Source: Lyngbya sp. HA4199-MV5 (GTDB taxonomy: Bacteria > Cyanobacteriota > Cyanobacteriia > Leptolyngbyales > Leptolyngbyaceae). From it: a stretch of DNA of 64,000 bases. The notes under the pieces are model-generated. The model worked only from the letters and a program-made list of their open reading frames with translations, was not told where the DNA came from and made no database searches. Positions 27,230-35,357 of this stretch are shown here, in pieces. Made by a program: the position numbers and the translations under genes. The stretch is taken from positions 1-64,000 of the forward strand of contig JAHHHL010000021.1 of assembly GCA_019359375.1 (NCBI GenBank), given 5' to 3'. Every line of letters starts with the position of its first letter. Position 1 is the first letter of the stretch.

Positions 27230-27733
27230 TTACCACCACCGCAACTCCGCATACCCGCGTGGTGGCTGGCTTAGCTCTTCATCCGTGAGCCAATCGACCA
27301 GCTTGTAGGTGCCAAAGACGTGATCCCACCAATCTACCGCCAGCCCAAAGTTGTGATGCCACATGCCGTACTTGTGGTGAACATAATGCACCGGCATCTT
27401 CATCCAAAAGCATTTGGTTGGGTTTTCATGCTGTAGCTGGTGTGCGTAAGACGAAAACGCAGCAAACGCAAGTCCGCCTAAAAACCAGCCCAGCCCTGCT
27501 TCTAGCGAAAAGAAGAACAAGAGAAACATCACCACAAAGGTGCCCTTCACATAATCCAAAAATTCCCACACAACACCCTGCCCTTCGTTACGGCGATGAT
27601 GGTCACGGTGCCGCTCACCCAACCGATAAGGTGCGTGCATCAGGCGGTGTACCCAGTACTCCACCAGGCTGGCAAGCACGAAGGCAATTACGAAACAAAC
27701 CAGTCCTACAACGACTCTTGTTGGGTCAGGCAT
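27230..27733 (-). CDS. Sterol desaturase/fatty acid hydroxylase superfamily protein
   Basis: A 167-residue membrane protein with the di-iron histidine clusters HRLMH (30s), HRDHH (about 42-46), HQLQH and HYVHHKYGMWHH. Hydrophobic segments lie at 8-26, 62-80 and 83-100. Family members hydroxylate or desaturate lipids, carotenoids or sphingoid bases at the membrane. The small size resembles beta-carotene hydroxylase (CrtZ/CrtR-like) and small fatty-acid hydroxylases. An AGGAG site precedes the ATG. It lies upstream of the Mpo1-like gene on the same strand and diverges from the Rieske gene. Confidence 0.82.
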   Translation of the reverse strand: MPDPTRVVVGLVCFVIAFVLASLVEYWVHRLMHAPYRLGERHRDHHRRNEGQGVVWEFLDYVKGTFVVMFLLFFFSLEAGLGWFLGGLAFAAFSSYAHQLQHENPTKCFWMKMPVHYVHHKYGMWHHNFGLAVDWWDHVFGTYKLVDWLTDEELSQPPRGYAELRWW

Positions 27734-27892
27734 CTTTTCTCACTCCTACCTCAGCTTGAAGCGTACCGGATATTTTAAGATTTTGCTAGTTAACGACGCT
27801 TCTGCCTGCCTCATGCACTGACTCGCTTTTGTAAAAGTAAACAAAGATTAAGTGCTATCATGCACTCCAAGCTTGACATTGCCAGATCGCTA

Positions 27893-28017
27893 GGGCGTGT
27901 TATCAATTAGCTCCGAAACCTTGCAATATCAGCAGTGTCACGCCCGTCCCAACACACCAGGCTAGGGGCTGGAACCCTTGCTGCAAGCAATGTGTAGTCT
28001 TAATTGATGACAGCCCC
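27893..28017. mobile_element. 125-bp miniature element, copy 2
   Basis: Identical to copy 1 except for one base near the left end (GGGCGTGTTATC). Flanked by TA (27891-27892 and 28018-28019); the empty site would read CTAG. It sits between the divergent hydroxylase and Rieske genes, so it may affect their promoters. The rest of 27734-28182 shows no gene. Confidence 0.9.
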
Positions 28018-28182
28018 TAGTGAGCAGTGCCTACTGTAGGTACGCAACCGTACTATATTGGCGAGCGTTATCGTGTTGATGGTGGAGTGTCAGCAAACCT
28101 GTTTTGTGAATGCCCTGTTTCGTGGTGCCGTAGCATATCGGTACATGGCACGCAGTGCAGTGACTTAGCGTGAGGAGAGGAC

Positions 28183-29349
28183 ATGGATCTGGCGACGACC
28201 CTGAAAAGTCACACCGTTCGAGCAGAGGTGCGAGACGTTGGTACTAACCCCAACCACTGGTACGCGATCGGCTGGGCAAAGCACTTGCAAGCAGGACAGG
28301 TGATGCAGGCGATCGTGTGGCAACAGGCGATCGCGGTGTATCGAGACGCTGAAGGAACGCTCCATGCTCTAGAAGATGCGTGCCCACACAAGGGCGTTGA
28401 ACTGCACCGAGGCAAGGTGATGGGTCAGCATTTAGCCTGTCGCTACCACGGTTGGGAGTTTGATACCGATGGTCAGTGTGTGAAGGTGCCTTACCTGCCC
28501 AAAGGTCAAAAGCTGCCTTGCGCTCAGGCACGCAGCTACCCGGTGCAGGAGCAATATGGGTTGATCTGGGTGTTTCCGGGCGATGCCAGCCTTGCAGACG
28601 ATCGTCAGCCACCCGTCATGCCAGAATACACCGAACCAGGTTGGCTCAAAGTCTTTGTCACGGGGCATTTCAACGCGCACTTCTCCATCTGCAACGAAAA
28701 CTCAATGGATGTCTTTCACGGGTTTTTGCACGAAAACTTGCAGGGCTGGTTTGACCCACGCCTGCTCAGCCTGAGCGAAACGGAGGATGCCGTATGTGCC
28801 GAATATCAGGTATCTTACAAGGGGCACATGGCAAAATTTTTAGGGTTAAGCGAACGGGCTGATCAGGTGACGACGTTGCCGATCACCGTGCAGTATCGCT
28901 ACCCCCACTATCAAAGCAGTTTGCAAGGGGTGTCAGCGCTCTATCTCATGCGGCTTCCCGTCAGCCCAGTGAAAAGTCGATCGTTTGCGCTCTTCTTCTT
29001 CAAAATTCGCTTACCCCAATGGCTGCTCAAACCCCTTGAGCCGCTACTTCAATGGGTGTTGGAACGCTTTGTGCTGATGAAGTTTCTGGCTCAAGACATC
29101 GAAATGATGGAAAGTGAGCAGCGCCAGTATTTAGCCAACCCCCAACGGCGGTATGTGGAGATTAATCCCGCTATCATCGCCGTACAGCGCTTGATTGTGA
29201 GGCAGTATGAACGTTTCAAGCAAAGCGCCAGTCAAACCAGCATGAATGGGCACAAAGCCCTGAGTCCAGTCGTCTATCGCTCTGTAGCAATGCAGCAACC
29301 AAACGCTGAGCCGAGTGGGTGGGTTCCCGATCGCACAGATTCAACCTAA
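28183..29349 (+). CDS. Rieske [2Fe-2S] oxygenase
   Basis: A 388-residue Rieske non-haem iron oxygenase alpha-type subunit. The Rieske cluster ligands are Cys67, His69, Cys86 and His89 (CPHK, then CRYHGW). The mononuclear iron site is around Asn171-His183: NENSMDVFHGFLH gives Asp176, His179 and His183. The long C-terminal part with hydrophobic residues around 270-295 and a QDIEMMESEQ segment resembles the PaO/VanA-like branch. The substrate is unknown; a partner reductase is not encoded here. A GAGGAGAGG site precedes the ATG. The next gene downstream, the oxoamine synthase, is 203 bases away on the same strand. Confidence 0.85.
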   Translation: MDLATTLKSHTVRAEVRDVGTNPNHWYAIGWAKHLQAGQVMQAIVWQQAIAVYRDAEGTLHALEDACPHKGVELHRGKVMGQHLACRYHGWEFDTDGQCVKVPYLPKGQKLPCAQARSYPVQEQYGLIWVFPGDASLADDRQPPVMPEYTEPGWLKVFVTGHFNAHFSICNENSMDVFHGFLHENLQGWFDPRLLSLSETEDAVCAEYQVSYKGHMAKFLGLSERADQVTTLPITVQYRYPHYQSSLQGVSALYLMRLPVSPVKSRSFALFFFKIRLPQWLLKPLEPLLQWVLERFVLMKFLAQDIEMMESEQRQYLANPQRRYVEINPAIIAVQRLIVRQYERFKQSASQTSMNGHKALSPVVYRSVAMQQPNAEPSGWVPDRTDST

Positions 29350-29552
29350 CCATTTACAAGCATAGAAATGACCATTATCGTGTCCGTAACCGGATAAGTT
29401 GGCATAATACCGTTCTAGTCCGTTTCGTTGTTCCGTTCTGAGCCGACATCAGTCAAAATTCTGTCGGGCTGGATAGCCAATCACTAGCTAGGCAAATATA
29501 CTGTTGAGCGAGAGGCAATTCGGCTGTCTACAAAAGGTGAGAGGAGTTTACT

Positions 29553-30830
29553 GTGCAAGTTGTCAAGGAGTACATCCAGCGCTGGTACGAGAGTGGGCTA
29601 GATCCCGACATTTATATCTGCCATCAAAAGCAGGGCAATGTTGTTGATATTGAAGAAGAGGCGACTGGTAAGCGGCGGACGGTGCTCACCTTCTGCACAA
29701 ACGATGTGCTGGGGTTAACCCAGGAAGAGTCCGTGAAGCAAGCGGCGATCGACGCTATTTTGCAATATGGTACGTCCAACAGCTCAGTTTCAGCCTTGAG
29801 TGGTCGTATCGATCTACATCGGCAGCTAGAGCAAGAAATTTCCGCCTTCAAAGAGTTGCCCCATACCCAGCTTTTCTTAAATGCGTGGATGGCGATGCAG
29901 GCGCTTGTTGATGCCTTTTGCCATCTGGCGATTCCAGTGCCCAACTTTCAGCACACCCGCGAAACGCTGATCTTGACCGATGTTCTCAACCACGGCTGCA
30001 TTGTCTCAGCCCTAGCGCATTCTGGCACTCGCTCTGGTAAGCTGTTTGGTCACAATCCACGCGTGCGGGTGCGCGCCTACCGCCATTGCGATACCGAAGA
30101 TCTGGCTCGGCGACTCCAGCGCTATGCTCGCCCCGACGATCGCATCATGGTCATCTCAGATGCTGTGTTCTCAATGGATGGCGACATTGCACCCCTACCA
30201 GACATGCTGGATGTGATGAGTCACTATGAAGGCAGCGTGCTGGTGATGGATGAGGCACATGCCAGCGGCGCGATCGGTCCCACAGGTCGCGGCATTTATG
30301 AGCATTTTGGGATGAAGCCTCAGCAAACATTGGAGCGTGGAGTCGTCCCCCTCATCATGACGACCTTTTCTAAGTTTGCCGCATCAGCCGGAGCCGCCAT
30401 TAGCAGCCATGTGGCAGAATTGAAGCCCTTGCTGGATGTTTCGCCCACCTCGATCGGTACCATTTCCCTCCCGCCGCCAACGACTGCTGCGGCATTGGAA
30501 AGTATTCGCGTTGTGCAGCGAGAACCCGAACGCGTCCAGAAGCTTCAGGAGAACAATCGCTACCTGCGATCGTGCCTGGAAGCCAACGACTTTCTGGCGA
30601 TCGGCGAAACGAATGTCGTGCCCGTCATCCTGCCACCCGAAATCAACCCCAAGCTTTACGCGAGAGAACTGATGGAATACGGCATTTGGGTCTCGCCCAT
30701 CTGGTTCATCGCCAAGCCACGCATTCGCGTGACCGTCAACGCGCTGCACACCAAAGAGGAAATCGATCGGCTGGTGACCACGATGGTCAAGGTGCGCGAC
30801 CTGGTTTACAAACCAACCATTAGCGCATGA
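29553..30830 (+). CDS. Alpha-oxoamine synthase family PLP enzyme
   Basis: 425 residues with a fold-type I PLP enzyme layout. The SALSGRIDLHRQLE segment (80-93), VMDEAHASGAIGPTGRG (231-247) and FSKFAASAG (272-280, Schiff-base Lys274) identify the alpha-oxoamine synthase group. This group includes serine palmitoyltransferase, 8-amino-7-oxononanoate synthase and 5-aminolaevulinate synthase. These condense an amino acid with an acyl-CoA or acyl-ACP and release CO2. It is not a clear BioF: bioA lies far away at 54.6 kb. It starts at GTG 29553 behind GAGAGGAG. Product unknown. Confidence 0.82.
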   Translation: MQVVKEYIQRWYESGLDPDIYICHQKQGNVVDIEEEATGKRRTVLTFCTNDVLGLTQEESVKQAAIDAILQYGTSNSSVSALSGRIDLHRQLEQEISAFKELPHTQLFLNAWMAMQALVDAFCHLAIPVPNFQHTRETLILTDVLNHGCIVSALAHSGTRSGKLFGHNPRVRVRAYRHCDTEDLARRLQRYARPDDRIMVISDAVFSMDGDIAPLPDMLDVMSHYEGSVLVMDEAHASGAIGPTGRGIYEHFGMKPQQTLERGVVPLIMTTFSKFAASAGAAISSHVAELKPLLDVSPTSIGTISLPPPTTAAALESIRVVQREPERVQKLQENNRYLRSCLEANDFLAIGETNVVPVILPPEINPKLYARELMEYGIWVSPIWFIAKPRIRVTVNALHTKEEIDRLVTTMVKVRDLVYKPTISA

Positions 30831-30848
30831 GTATAGTTTTTGGTTGTT

Positions 30849-30985
30849 ATACCAATTCTCTTTAAAGATGCACAGAATGTAGGTTGGGTAGAACAGCGTG
30901 AAACCCCTAGAGCGACGGGCTCTGTTGGGTTTCGTTTTACTCAACCCAACCTACGTTTCTATGCAAGTTCACACAAAATTGGTAT
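30849..30985. repeat. 137-bp inverted-repeat element
   Basis: Ends ATACCAATT and AATTGGTAT are inverted. Inside, TGTAGGTTGGGT pairs with ACCCAACCTACG. It resembles the small non-coding palindromic elements common in cyanobacteria. It lies 18 bases after the oxoamine synthase stop and may act as its terminator. The rest of 30831-31210 is gene-free. Confidence 0.75.
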
Positions 30986-31182
30986 TAGTTGTTAGTTGTA
31001 AGTCTTTAAAGGTGCCTGCGATACGATGCTTTCACGCAATGTCTTAAGGCTGTTTAGCAACTAACAACTAATTGCATTGACTCATCAGCTTAGCCTCAAG
31101 AGATGGTGTATCACGCTAACGCTTTTCTTTGATGCGAAGCCTATACAGCAACCTATAAGGCTAATGTTTTGAGTCGTTACAA

Positions 31183-31212
31183 CTAACAACCAACAACTAA
31201 CAACTAACAACT
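31183..31212. repeat. Short tandem heptamer repeat
   Basis: Tandem copies of AACAACT / CTAACAA, of the short-tandem-repeat type known from cyanobacteria. It touches the end of the next minus-strand gene. Related single copies (TTAGTTGTTAGTTG) lie at 30986-31000 and near 31060. Confidence 0.8.
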
Positions 31213-32491
31213 AAACCAGGTTGACCCAGGAATAGTCTGCCTGACCGAAGTGAATGCCAAACGCTACCATCAGGTTCTCAAGGCACGCCACGAGCCATTC
31301 GGTTTCGCCTCTCACCTTCGTTTCATAGTGCTTCAGTACGATCGCAAAGCGCTTGGCTAAGTAAGACTTGACGGCTAGCAGGTTCGATTTTGCTTCACGG
31401 CAAAGCAGCATGATCTTAAGCAAAAGCCCGATCGTGAAAGTTGCCCCCAGGTTCGTCGTCAAATCGACAAAGACCCCATGATGATTGGGCTGCTGTTTGG
31501 GATTGGCAATGAGGCGATCGATCAACTGCCCACAGGTTTGCACCATCAGAAAGCTGTTGGGGCGAAGCGTATCGTTTTGTGGCAATGTAGTCTCTAGCTG
31601 ATTCACCAACCAGCGATTAAAGTGATGTTTGCCATAATCTGGGCAGGCTGAGTGCTGAATTGATGTCGTTAAGTATTCGTACATCTGCTGTTTTACCACT
31701 CGATACGAAGGTGCTTGGCGACTAGAACTCACAAACTGTTGGGCAAGCTCTCGATAGGTTTTTGACCCCTCTGCTTTGCCAGCAAATTTGCGAATGGATA
31801 GCTCCAACTGTTGATTCGTCAGCAATGTGGGATTACGCATCTCAAGGATAGGTTTCGCTTCAGTCATGCGCTGGGGACGCAACAACTGTGTGGTGTAGCG
31901 ATGCAAATCTTGCTCAAATTGCTGTTCTTTCTTCACCTGAAGTTGGCTCATCACTTGATGACCCAAATCACTACTGTCCCAATTCATTAAGCAATGAGGA
32001 TACAGGTAAGGATAGCGAGGCACCAGGCTTTTGATGGGCTGATTTTGATCCGTTTCGGGTGGCAGTACTGTCTCTGCGGCATCAACTCGGTGCTTTAATT
32101 CTGCGTATTGGTCGCTGTGGTGAAAGAGCTTGACCAGTTCACGAAGGCGCTGCGTGGCGACGAAACTAGCAGGAGTTGACGGTGCGGTGCGGAACAGTTC
32201 TACTAGCTCAAAGGCTGTTTCTTGATGCCCCAAGTAAGACCACCAATAGTTCATCAAAATGTAACAGCAGCGATTAAGAATGAGACTAAATTCTTGCTGC
32301 CCCCAACTTGAAAGCACAATGCGATTTAGTGCTACTGAAATATCAGGATCAGGGTAGTCTTTACCTTCAATAAATAAGCGATGAAGGCGATCGAGCAACT
32401 GCTCAGGATGTTCTAGCTTGCGAAGGTTGAGTAGATGAGTATAGAGAAGCTCTTTATCACACTGAAAATTTTGGTAGGAGTAGCCTGACAT
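31211..32491 (-). CDS. Conserved hypothetical cyanobacterial protein
   Basis: About 426 residues from the ATG at 32491, chosen because an AAGGAAGG site lies nine bases upstream; the longer frame would add 40 unrelated residues. The sequence is helical and rich in Leu, Gln and aromatic residues, without signal peptide, membrane helix or known motif. It resembles conserved proteins of unknown function in cyanobacteria (opening SYQNFQCDKELLYTHLL, which looks like a helical-repeat fold). It stands alone. Confidence 0.7.
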   Translation of the reverse strand: MSGYSYQNFQCDKELLYTHLLNLRKLEHPEQLLDRLHRLFIEGKDYPDPDISVALNRIVLSSWGQQEFSLILNRCCYILMNYWWSYLGHQETAFELVELFRTAPSTPASFVATQRLRELVKLFHHSDQYAELKHRVDAAETVLPPETDQNQPIKSLVPRYPYLYPHCLMNWDSSDLGHQVMSQLQVKKEQQFEQDLHRYTTQLLRPQRMTEAKPILEMRNPTLLTNQQLELSIRKFAGKAEGSKTYRELAQQFVSSSRQAPSYRVVKQQMYEYLTTSIQHSACPDYGKHHFNRWLVNQLETTLPQNDTLRPNSFLMVQTCGQLIDRLIANPKQQPNHHGVFVDLTTNLGATFTIGLLLKIMLLCREAKSNLLAVKSYLAKRFAIVLKHYETKVRGETEWLVACLENLMVAFGIHFGQADYSWVNLV

Positions 32492-32792
32492 GAGAGAAGC
32501 CTTCCTTAGGGAACACCCGTGGGTAGAATTTCTGATGAAATGAGGATGAAGACTCGACCAGCAAGCAACGTTTAACACGGGGTAGCCTTTACTCAATGCG
32601 TTAAATAGCAACAGCGGTTGGCTTAGTTGGTAAAAACCGGGAACTTAATGGTTGCTGGGGATGTCTGTGATTGTACGGTTGCTCTATTCTACCAGGAAGG
32701 AGAATCAGGACACTTGCTCAACTGACCACTGGCTTTGAGTGATACTGGCGTTTGTAGCATCTAGCTTCGGAAATGGATCGGGGTAGGTCAAA

Positions 32793-32836
32793 AGGCAGAA
32801 GGCAGAGGGCAGAGGGCAGGAGGCAGAGAAGGGGCA
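32793..32836. repeat. GGCAGA-type low-complexity repeat
   Basis: Runs of GGCAGAAGGCAGAGGGCAG-type units. The reverse complement of the same repeat occurs at about 39423-39465. The remaining part of 32492-33006 shows no gene. Confidence 0.8.
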
Positions 32837-33006
32837 TGTGTACTGGTTGTTGACTATTAAAGAGATTTTCCAAGAAAGAAGGTATCGTTCGGTAGGGAGC
32901 AGGTTTTGCCAACGTCGTTGCCTCCAGCCGATCGCGTTCGGTTTAAACCTGCCCTTCCCTCCCCGCGTCAGCCTGCATTCACCATTTTTAAGTTGATAGA
33001 AGCCTA

Positions 33007-33131
33007 GGGCGCGTCATCAATCCAGCTCGAAACCTAGCGGTATCAGCATTGTCGCGCCCGTCCTAACGAACAAGGCTAGGGGCTGAAACCCTTGCTGCAA
33101 TTAATGTGTAGTATTAATTGATGACAGCCCC
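33007..33131. mobile_element. 125-bp miniature element, copy 3
   Basis: Flanked by TA (33005-33006 and 33132-33133). The left stem is GGGCGCG (33007-33013) with CGCGCCC (33053-33059), so both sides have changed relative to copy 1 and the pairing is kept. The right stem matches the other copies. The flanking TA plus the first base of the element form the TAG stop of the NTPase gene. Confidence 0.9.
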
Positions 33132-34501
33132 TAGTCCAGCGGGCGGTGGGTGATGTATTCGGTCATAAGGGTTTGGAGGGAGTAGCGAGCGCTGCCTTCA
33201 ATGAGCGATCGCCGCAATAGGGACTGCAACACCTCCTGCACCTCGATGATTGAGATGGGGCGTGCCACTGCTTGCAAAATTTCTGGAATGGTCAGCGGTT
33301 CATGGCGAGTGACCAGGCATTCAACAATGTCGCGCTCTAAGTCGGAGAGGCGGTTGAACTGGCGATCGAGGAGCGATCGAATGTCTTCAAACAGCGCAGT
33401 ACCGTACTGCAAGTGTTCCAAAAAGTGTTCAACGTTGCCGCCAAACACTTCTCGCACATTGGTGGCAATTTCGTTTAGCGCTGATGGGTTGCCTTCGTAG
33501 CGACGGGCAATCAAGCGCCAGTCACTTTCAGTACAGGAAAAGGCACCTTTCGCGGTCAGAAATTCTTGTGCTGCCAGTTCACCTAAACCGTCGAGCTTAA
33601 GAGCAAAAACGCGTTGGCTTTCACCCTCCATCCGAGCAATTTCTTTCGGCTTTTCCCAACTGGTCAAAATGAGACAACTTTGAGGACCCGTTTGACCGAC
33701 CCGCTTGAGCAGTTCGCTGTAGTCTTCATAGCCATCTTGATAGGCTCCGTTGTGTACACCCCCTCTGAGTACTGCTTCCAGACCATCCAAAACAATAAGG
33801 CAGGGCTGGTTTCGCAGGTAATACAGCAAGCGAGACAGGTCTGTGCTGGTCTCTTCGCCGTTGGACAAAAACTGCACGAGATCAGCCGTTAATGCCTGTA
33901 AGGTGGGGGGACGATCGAGCGATCGCCAGATGAAGTAGTCAAACTGATGTTTGATTTTGTGCGCCAATTTAGCCGCCAATGTGGTTTTACCAATGCCCGG
34001 AGTCCCAAACACAACCACCAACCGACAACCATTGACAATGATGCGCTCTTCTAAGAGCTGAACATCTTTATCGCGCCCAAACACGGCTGACACTTCAGGC
34101 ACGTTATCCCAGTCTTCTCGCTTGGGCTTGGGGTCATCCCAAAGTAAGCCCTCCTCCAGGTCTCCCATCATGTAGGTCTCTGACGGCATGTGCTCGGAGC
34201 CATTCGACGGTACAGAGGCTTCAAGCTGCGATCGGTCTTCTCTCGCACGTTCGATCGGTCCTTGCAGGTTGCGCTTACTCACACGATCGCCCACGACATC
34301 CGAAAGGCGCTTCCACAGCTCCGGACCAACGTTTTGAATCAAATGCTCATAGCTACAGCGGTTAGAGCATTCCTGGTAGATTTCCTTAGACGTTTTGCCA
34401 TACCAGGCTCCTCTAAACATGATGCGCTGGAGATCGTTCAGGGGCTTTCCCTGCTCCAAAAGTAGCTCCTCAACAAACTTGAGTGCCTCGTCAGCGTTCA
34501 T
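33131..34501 (-). CDS. STAND NTPase with N-terminal effector-associated domain
   Basis: About 456 residues. An N-terminal helical domain of the vWA-MoxR-associated type (about 1-80) is followed by a linker. An NB-ARC-type NTPase (about 140-350) carries Walker A GTPGIGKTT at 166-174 and Walker B LIVLDGLEAVL. A winged-helix part (about 365-450) ends YSLQTLMTEYITHRPLD. Larger relatives carry WD40 or TPR sensor repeats after this point; this one stops there. The stop lies in miniature-element copy 3, but removal of the element restores a TAG at the same place, so the element did not truncate it. Start is ATG 34501. Confidence 0.82.
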   Translation of the reverse strand: MNADEALKFVEELLLEQGKPLNDLQRIMFRGAWYGKTSKEIYQECSNRCSYEHLIQNVGPELWKRLSDVVGDRVSKRNLQGPIERAREDRSQLEASVPSNGSEHMPSETYMMGDLEEGLLWDDPKPKREDWDNVPEVSAVFGRDKDVQLLEERIIVNGCRLVVVFGTPGIGKTTLAAKLAHKIKHQFDYFIWRSLDRPPTLQALTADLVQFLSNGEETSTDLSRLLYYLRNQPCLIVLDGLEAVLRGGVHNGAYQDGYEDYSELLKRVGQTGPQSCLILTSWEKPKEIARMEGESQRVFALKLDGLGELAAQEFLTAKGAFSCTESDWRLIARRYEGNPSALNEIATNVREVFGGNVEHFLEHLQYGTALFEDIRSLLDRQFNRLSDLERDIVECLVTRHEPLTIPEILQAVARPISIIEVQEVLQSLLRRSLIEGSARYSLQTLMTEYITHRPLD

Positions 34502-34540
34502 TTGCAAACCCTAGAGTAGATGCTGTCTTCTAGTGTAAGG

Positions 34541-34570
34541 CTGAACTTTCCTGAACTTTCCTGAACTTTG
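34541..34570. repeat. Three decamer repeats upstream of the NTPase gene
   Basis: CTGAACTTTC occurs at 34541-34550 and 34551-34560, and CTGAACTTTG at 34561-34570. The period is exactly ten bases, one helical turn, about 40 bases upstream of the NTPase ATG. Such phasing fits a regulator-binding array or a slippage product. Confidence 0.8.
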
Positions 34571-34730
34571 TCTGATTTTCAGGTTTTTTTTGAAGAAAAA
34601 ATAGTCTGGAATTACCTGTATTGAAAGCTACAAGCCTACTTGCGACAGTAGAAACATCACAGAGCGGTAGATGCCATCAGAGTCAACTGACAGCCACCGT
34701 TCCGTTACTACCGACACAAGGAGAAAGACT

Positions 34731-35027
34731 ATGGTTAGCCTGGTTGCTTTTGTGAAGACGCTTATTGGAGCCAAAGCACCAACCCACTATCACGCCCAGA
34801 CGAGCAAGGGTTCTACCTGCCACGCAAACCCTGTCATTGAGGCGATCGTCACTCAAACCATTGCACCCGGCAGAAGAGGGCAGGTGAAATGTCAAGGCTC
34901 CTGGTGGACAGCCCGCTCAGTACAAGGCTTAACGCTGCTTCCCGGCAAAGTTGTGTACGTCATTAGCCGTCAGAACATCACGCTGTACGTTGAGCCAGCC
35001 TTCATTGACTCTATGCAAGGACGCTAA
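34731..35027 (+). CDS. NfeD-like C-terminal (OB-fold) domain protein
   Basis: About 98 residues from ATG 34731, chosen for the AAGGAG site about ten bases upstream. The C-terminal part (GRRGQVKCQGSWWTARS, then GKVVYVISRQNITLYVEP) is the OB-fold typical of the NfeD C-terminus. NfeD proteins partner with flotillin/stomatin-like proteins at membranes; no such partner is in the window. The 55-residue gene just downstream is probably in the same operon. Confidence 0.72.
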   Translation: MVSLVAFVKTLIGAKAPTHYHAQTSKGSTCHANPVIEAIVTQTIAPGRRGQVKCQGSWWTARSVQGLTLLPGKVVYVISRQNITLYVEPAFIDSMQGR

Positions 35028-35032
35028 GAATT

Positions 35033-35200
35033 ATGGCATTTGCGATCGCGATTTTTACCGGCTTAGTTTTCGTCACCATTGTAGATTTTCTGTCTCAAAG
35101 CAAACGCCCTAAAACACTCGAAGAAGAGATTGGGGAGGCTGTGACAAAATACCTCGCTGAGCACAAAAAGAAGCGTGAGGAGGAGAAAGAAAAGCCATAA
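35033..35200 (+). CDS. Small single-span membrane protein
   Basis: A 55-residue frame with one hydrophobic helix (about 2-20: AFAIAIFTGLVFVTIVDFL) and a strongly charged, helical tail (TLEEEIGEAVTKYLAEHKKKREEEKEKP). It starts five bases after the NfeD-like stop, which strongly suggests an operon. The function is unknown. The hydrophobic-then-charged layout supports it being a real gene rather than chance. Confidence 0.65.
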   Translation: MAFAIAIFTGLVFVTIVDFLSQSKRPKTLEEEIGEAVTKYLAEHKKKREEEKEKP

Positions 35201-35357
35201 AAGCAAGACATTGGATCTTGTAAATGATTAAGTATCAGAACCCGATTCCAGAACCCGATCTAACCAGTTAAACGCGGTGCTTCAAGGCAATCAATTTAAG
35301 CAGCCCGATGTCGGGCATGTTGTGTACGCCACTAACCGTTGTTGCTAAACCGCTCTT

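Noticed and set aside
24877-30830. Saxitoxin-like pathway (oxoamine synthase, Rieske oxygenase and desaturase-like protein together)
   Set aside because: Only enzyme classes coincide. The polyketide-type part of SxtA, an amidinotransferase and a carbamoyltransferase are absent, and the synthase is a stand-alone protein.
33007-34501. Truncation of the STAND NTPase by the miniature element
   Set aside because: Rebuilding the empty target site gives TAG at the same place, so the reading frame ended there before insertion.
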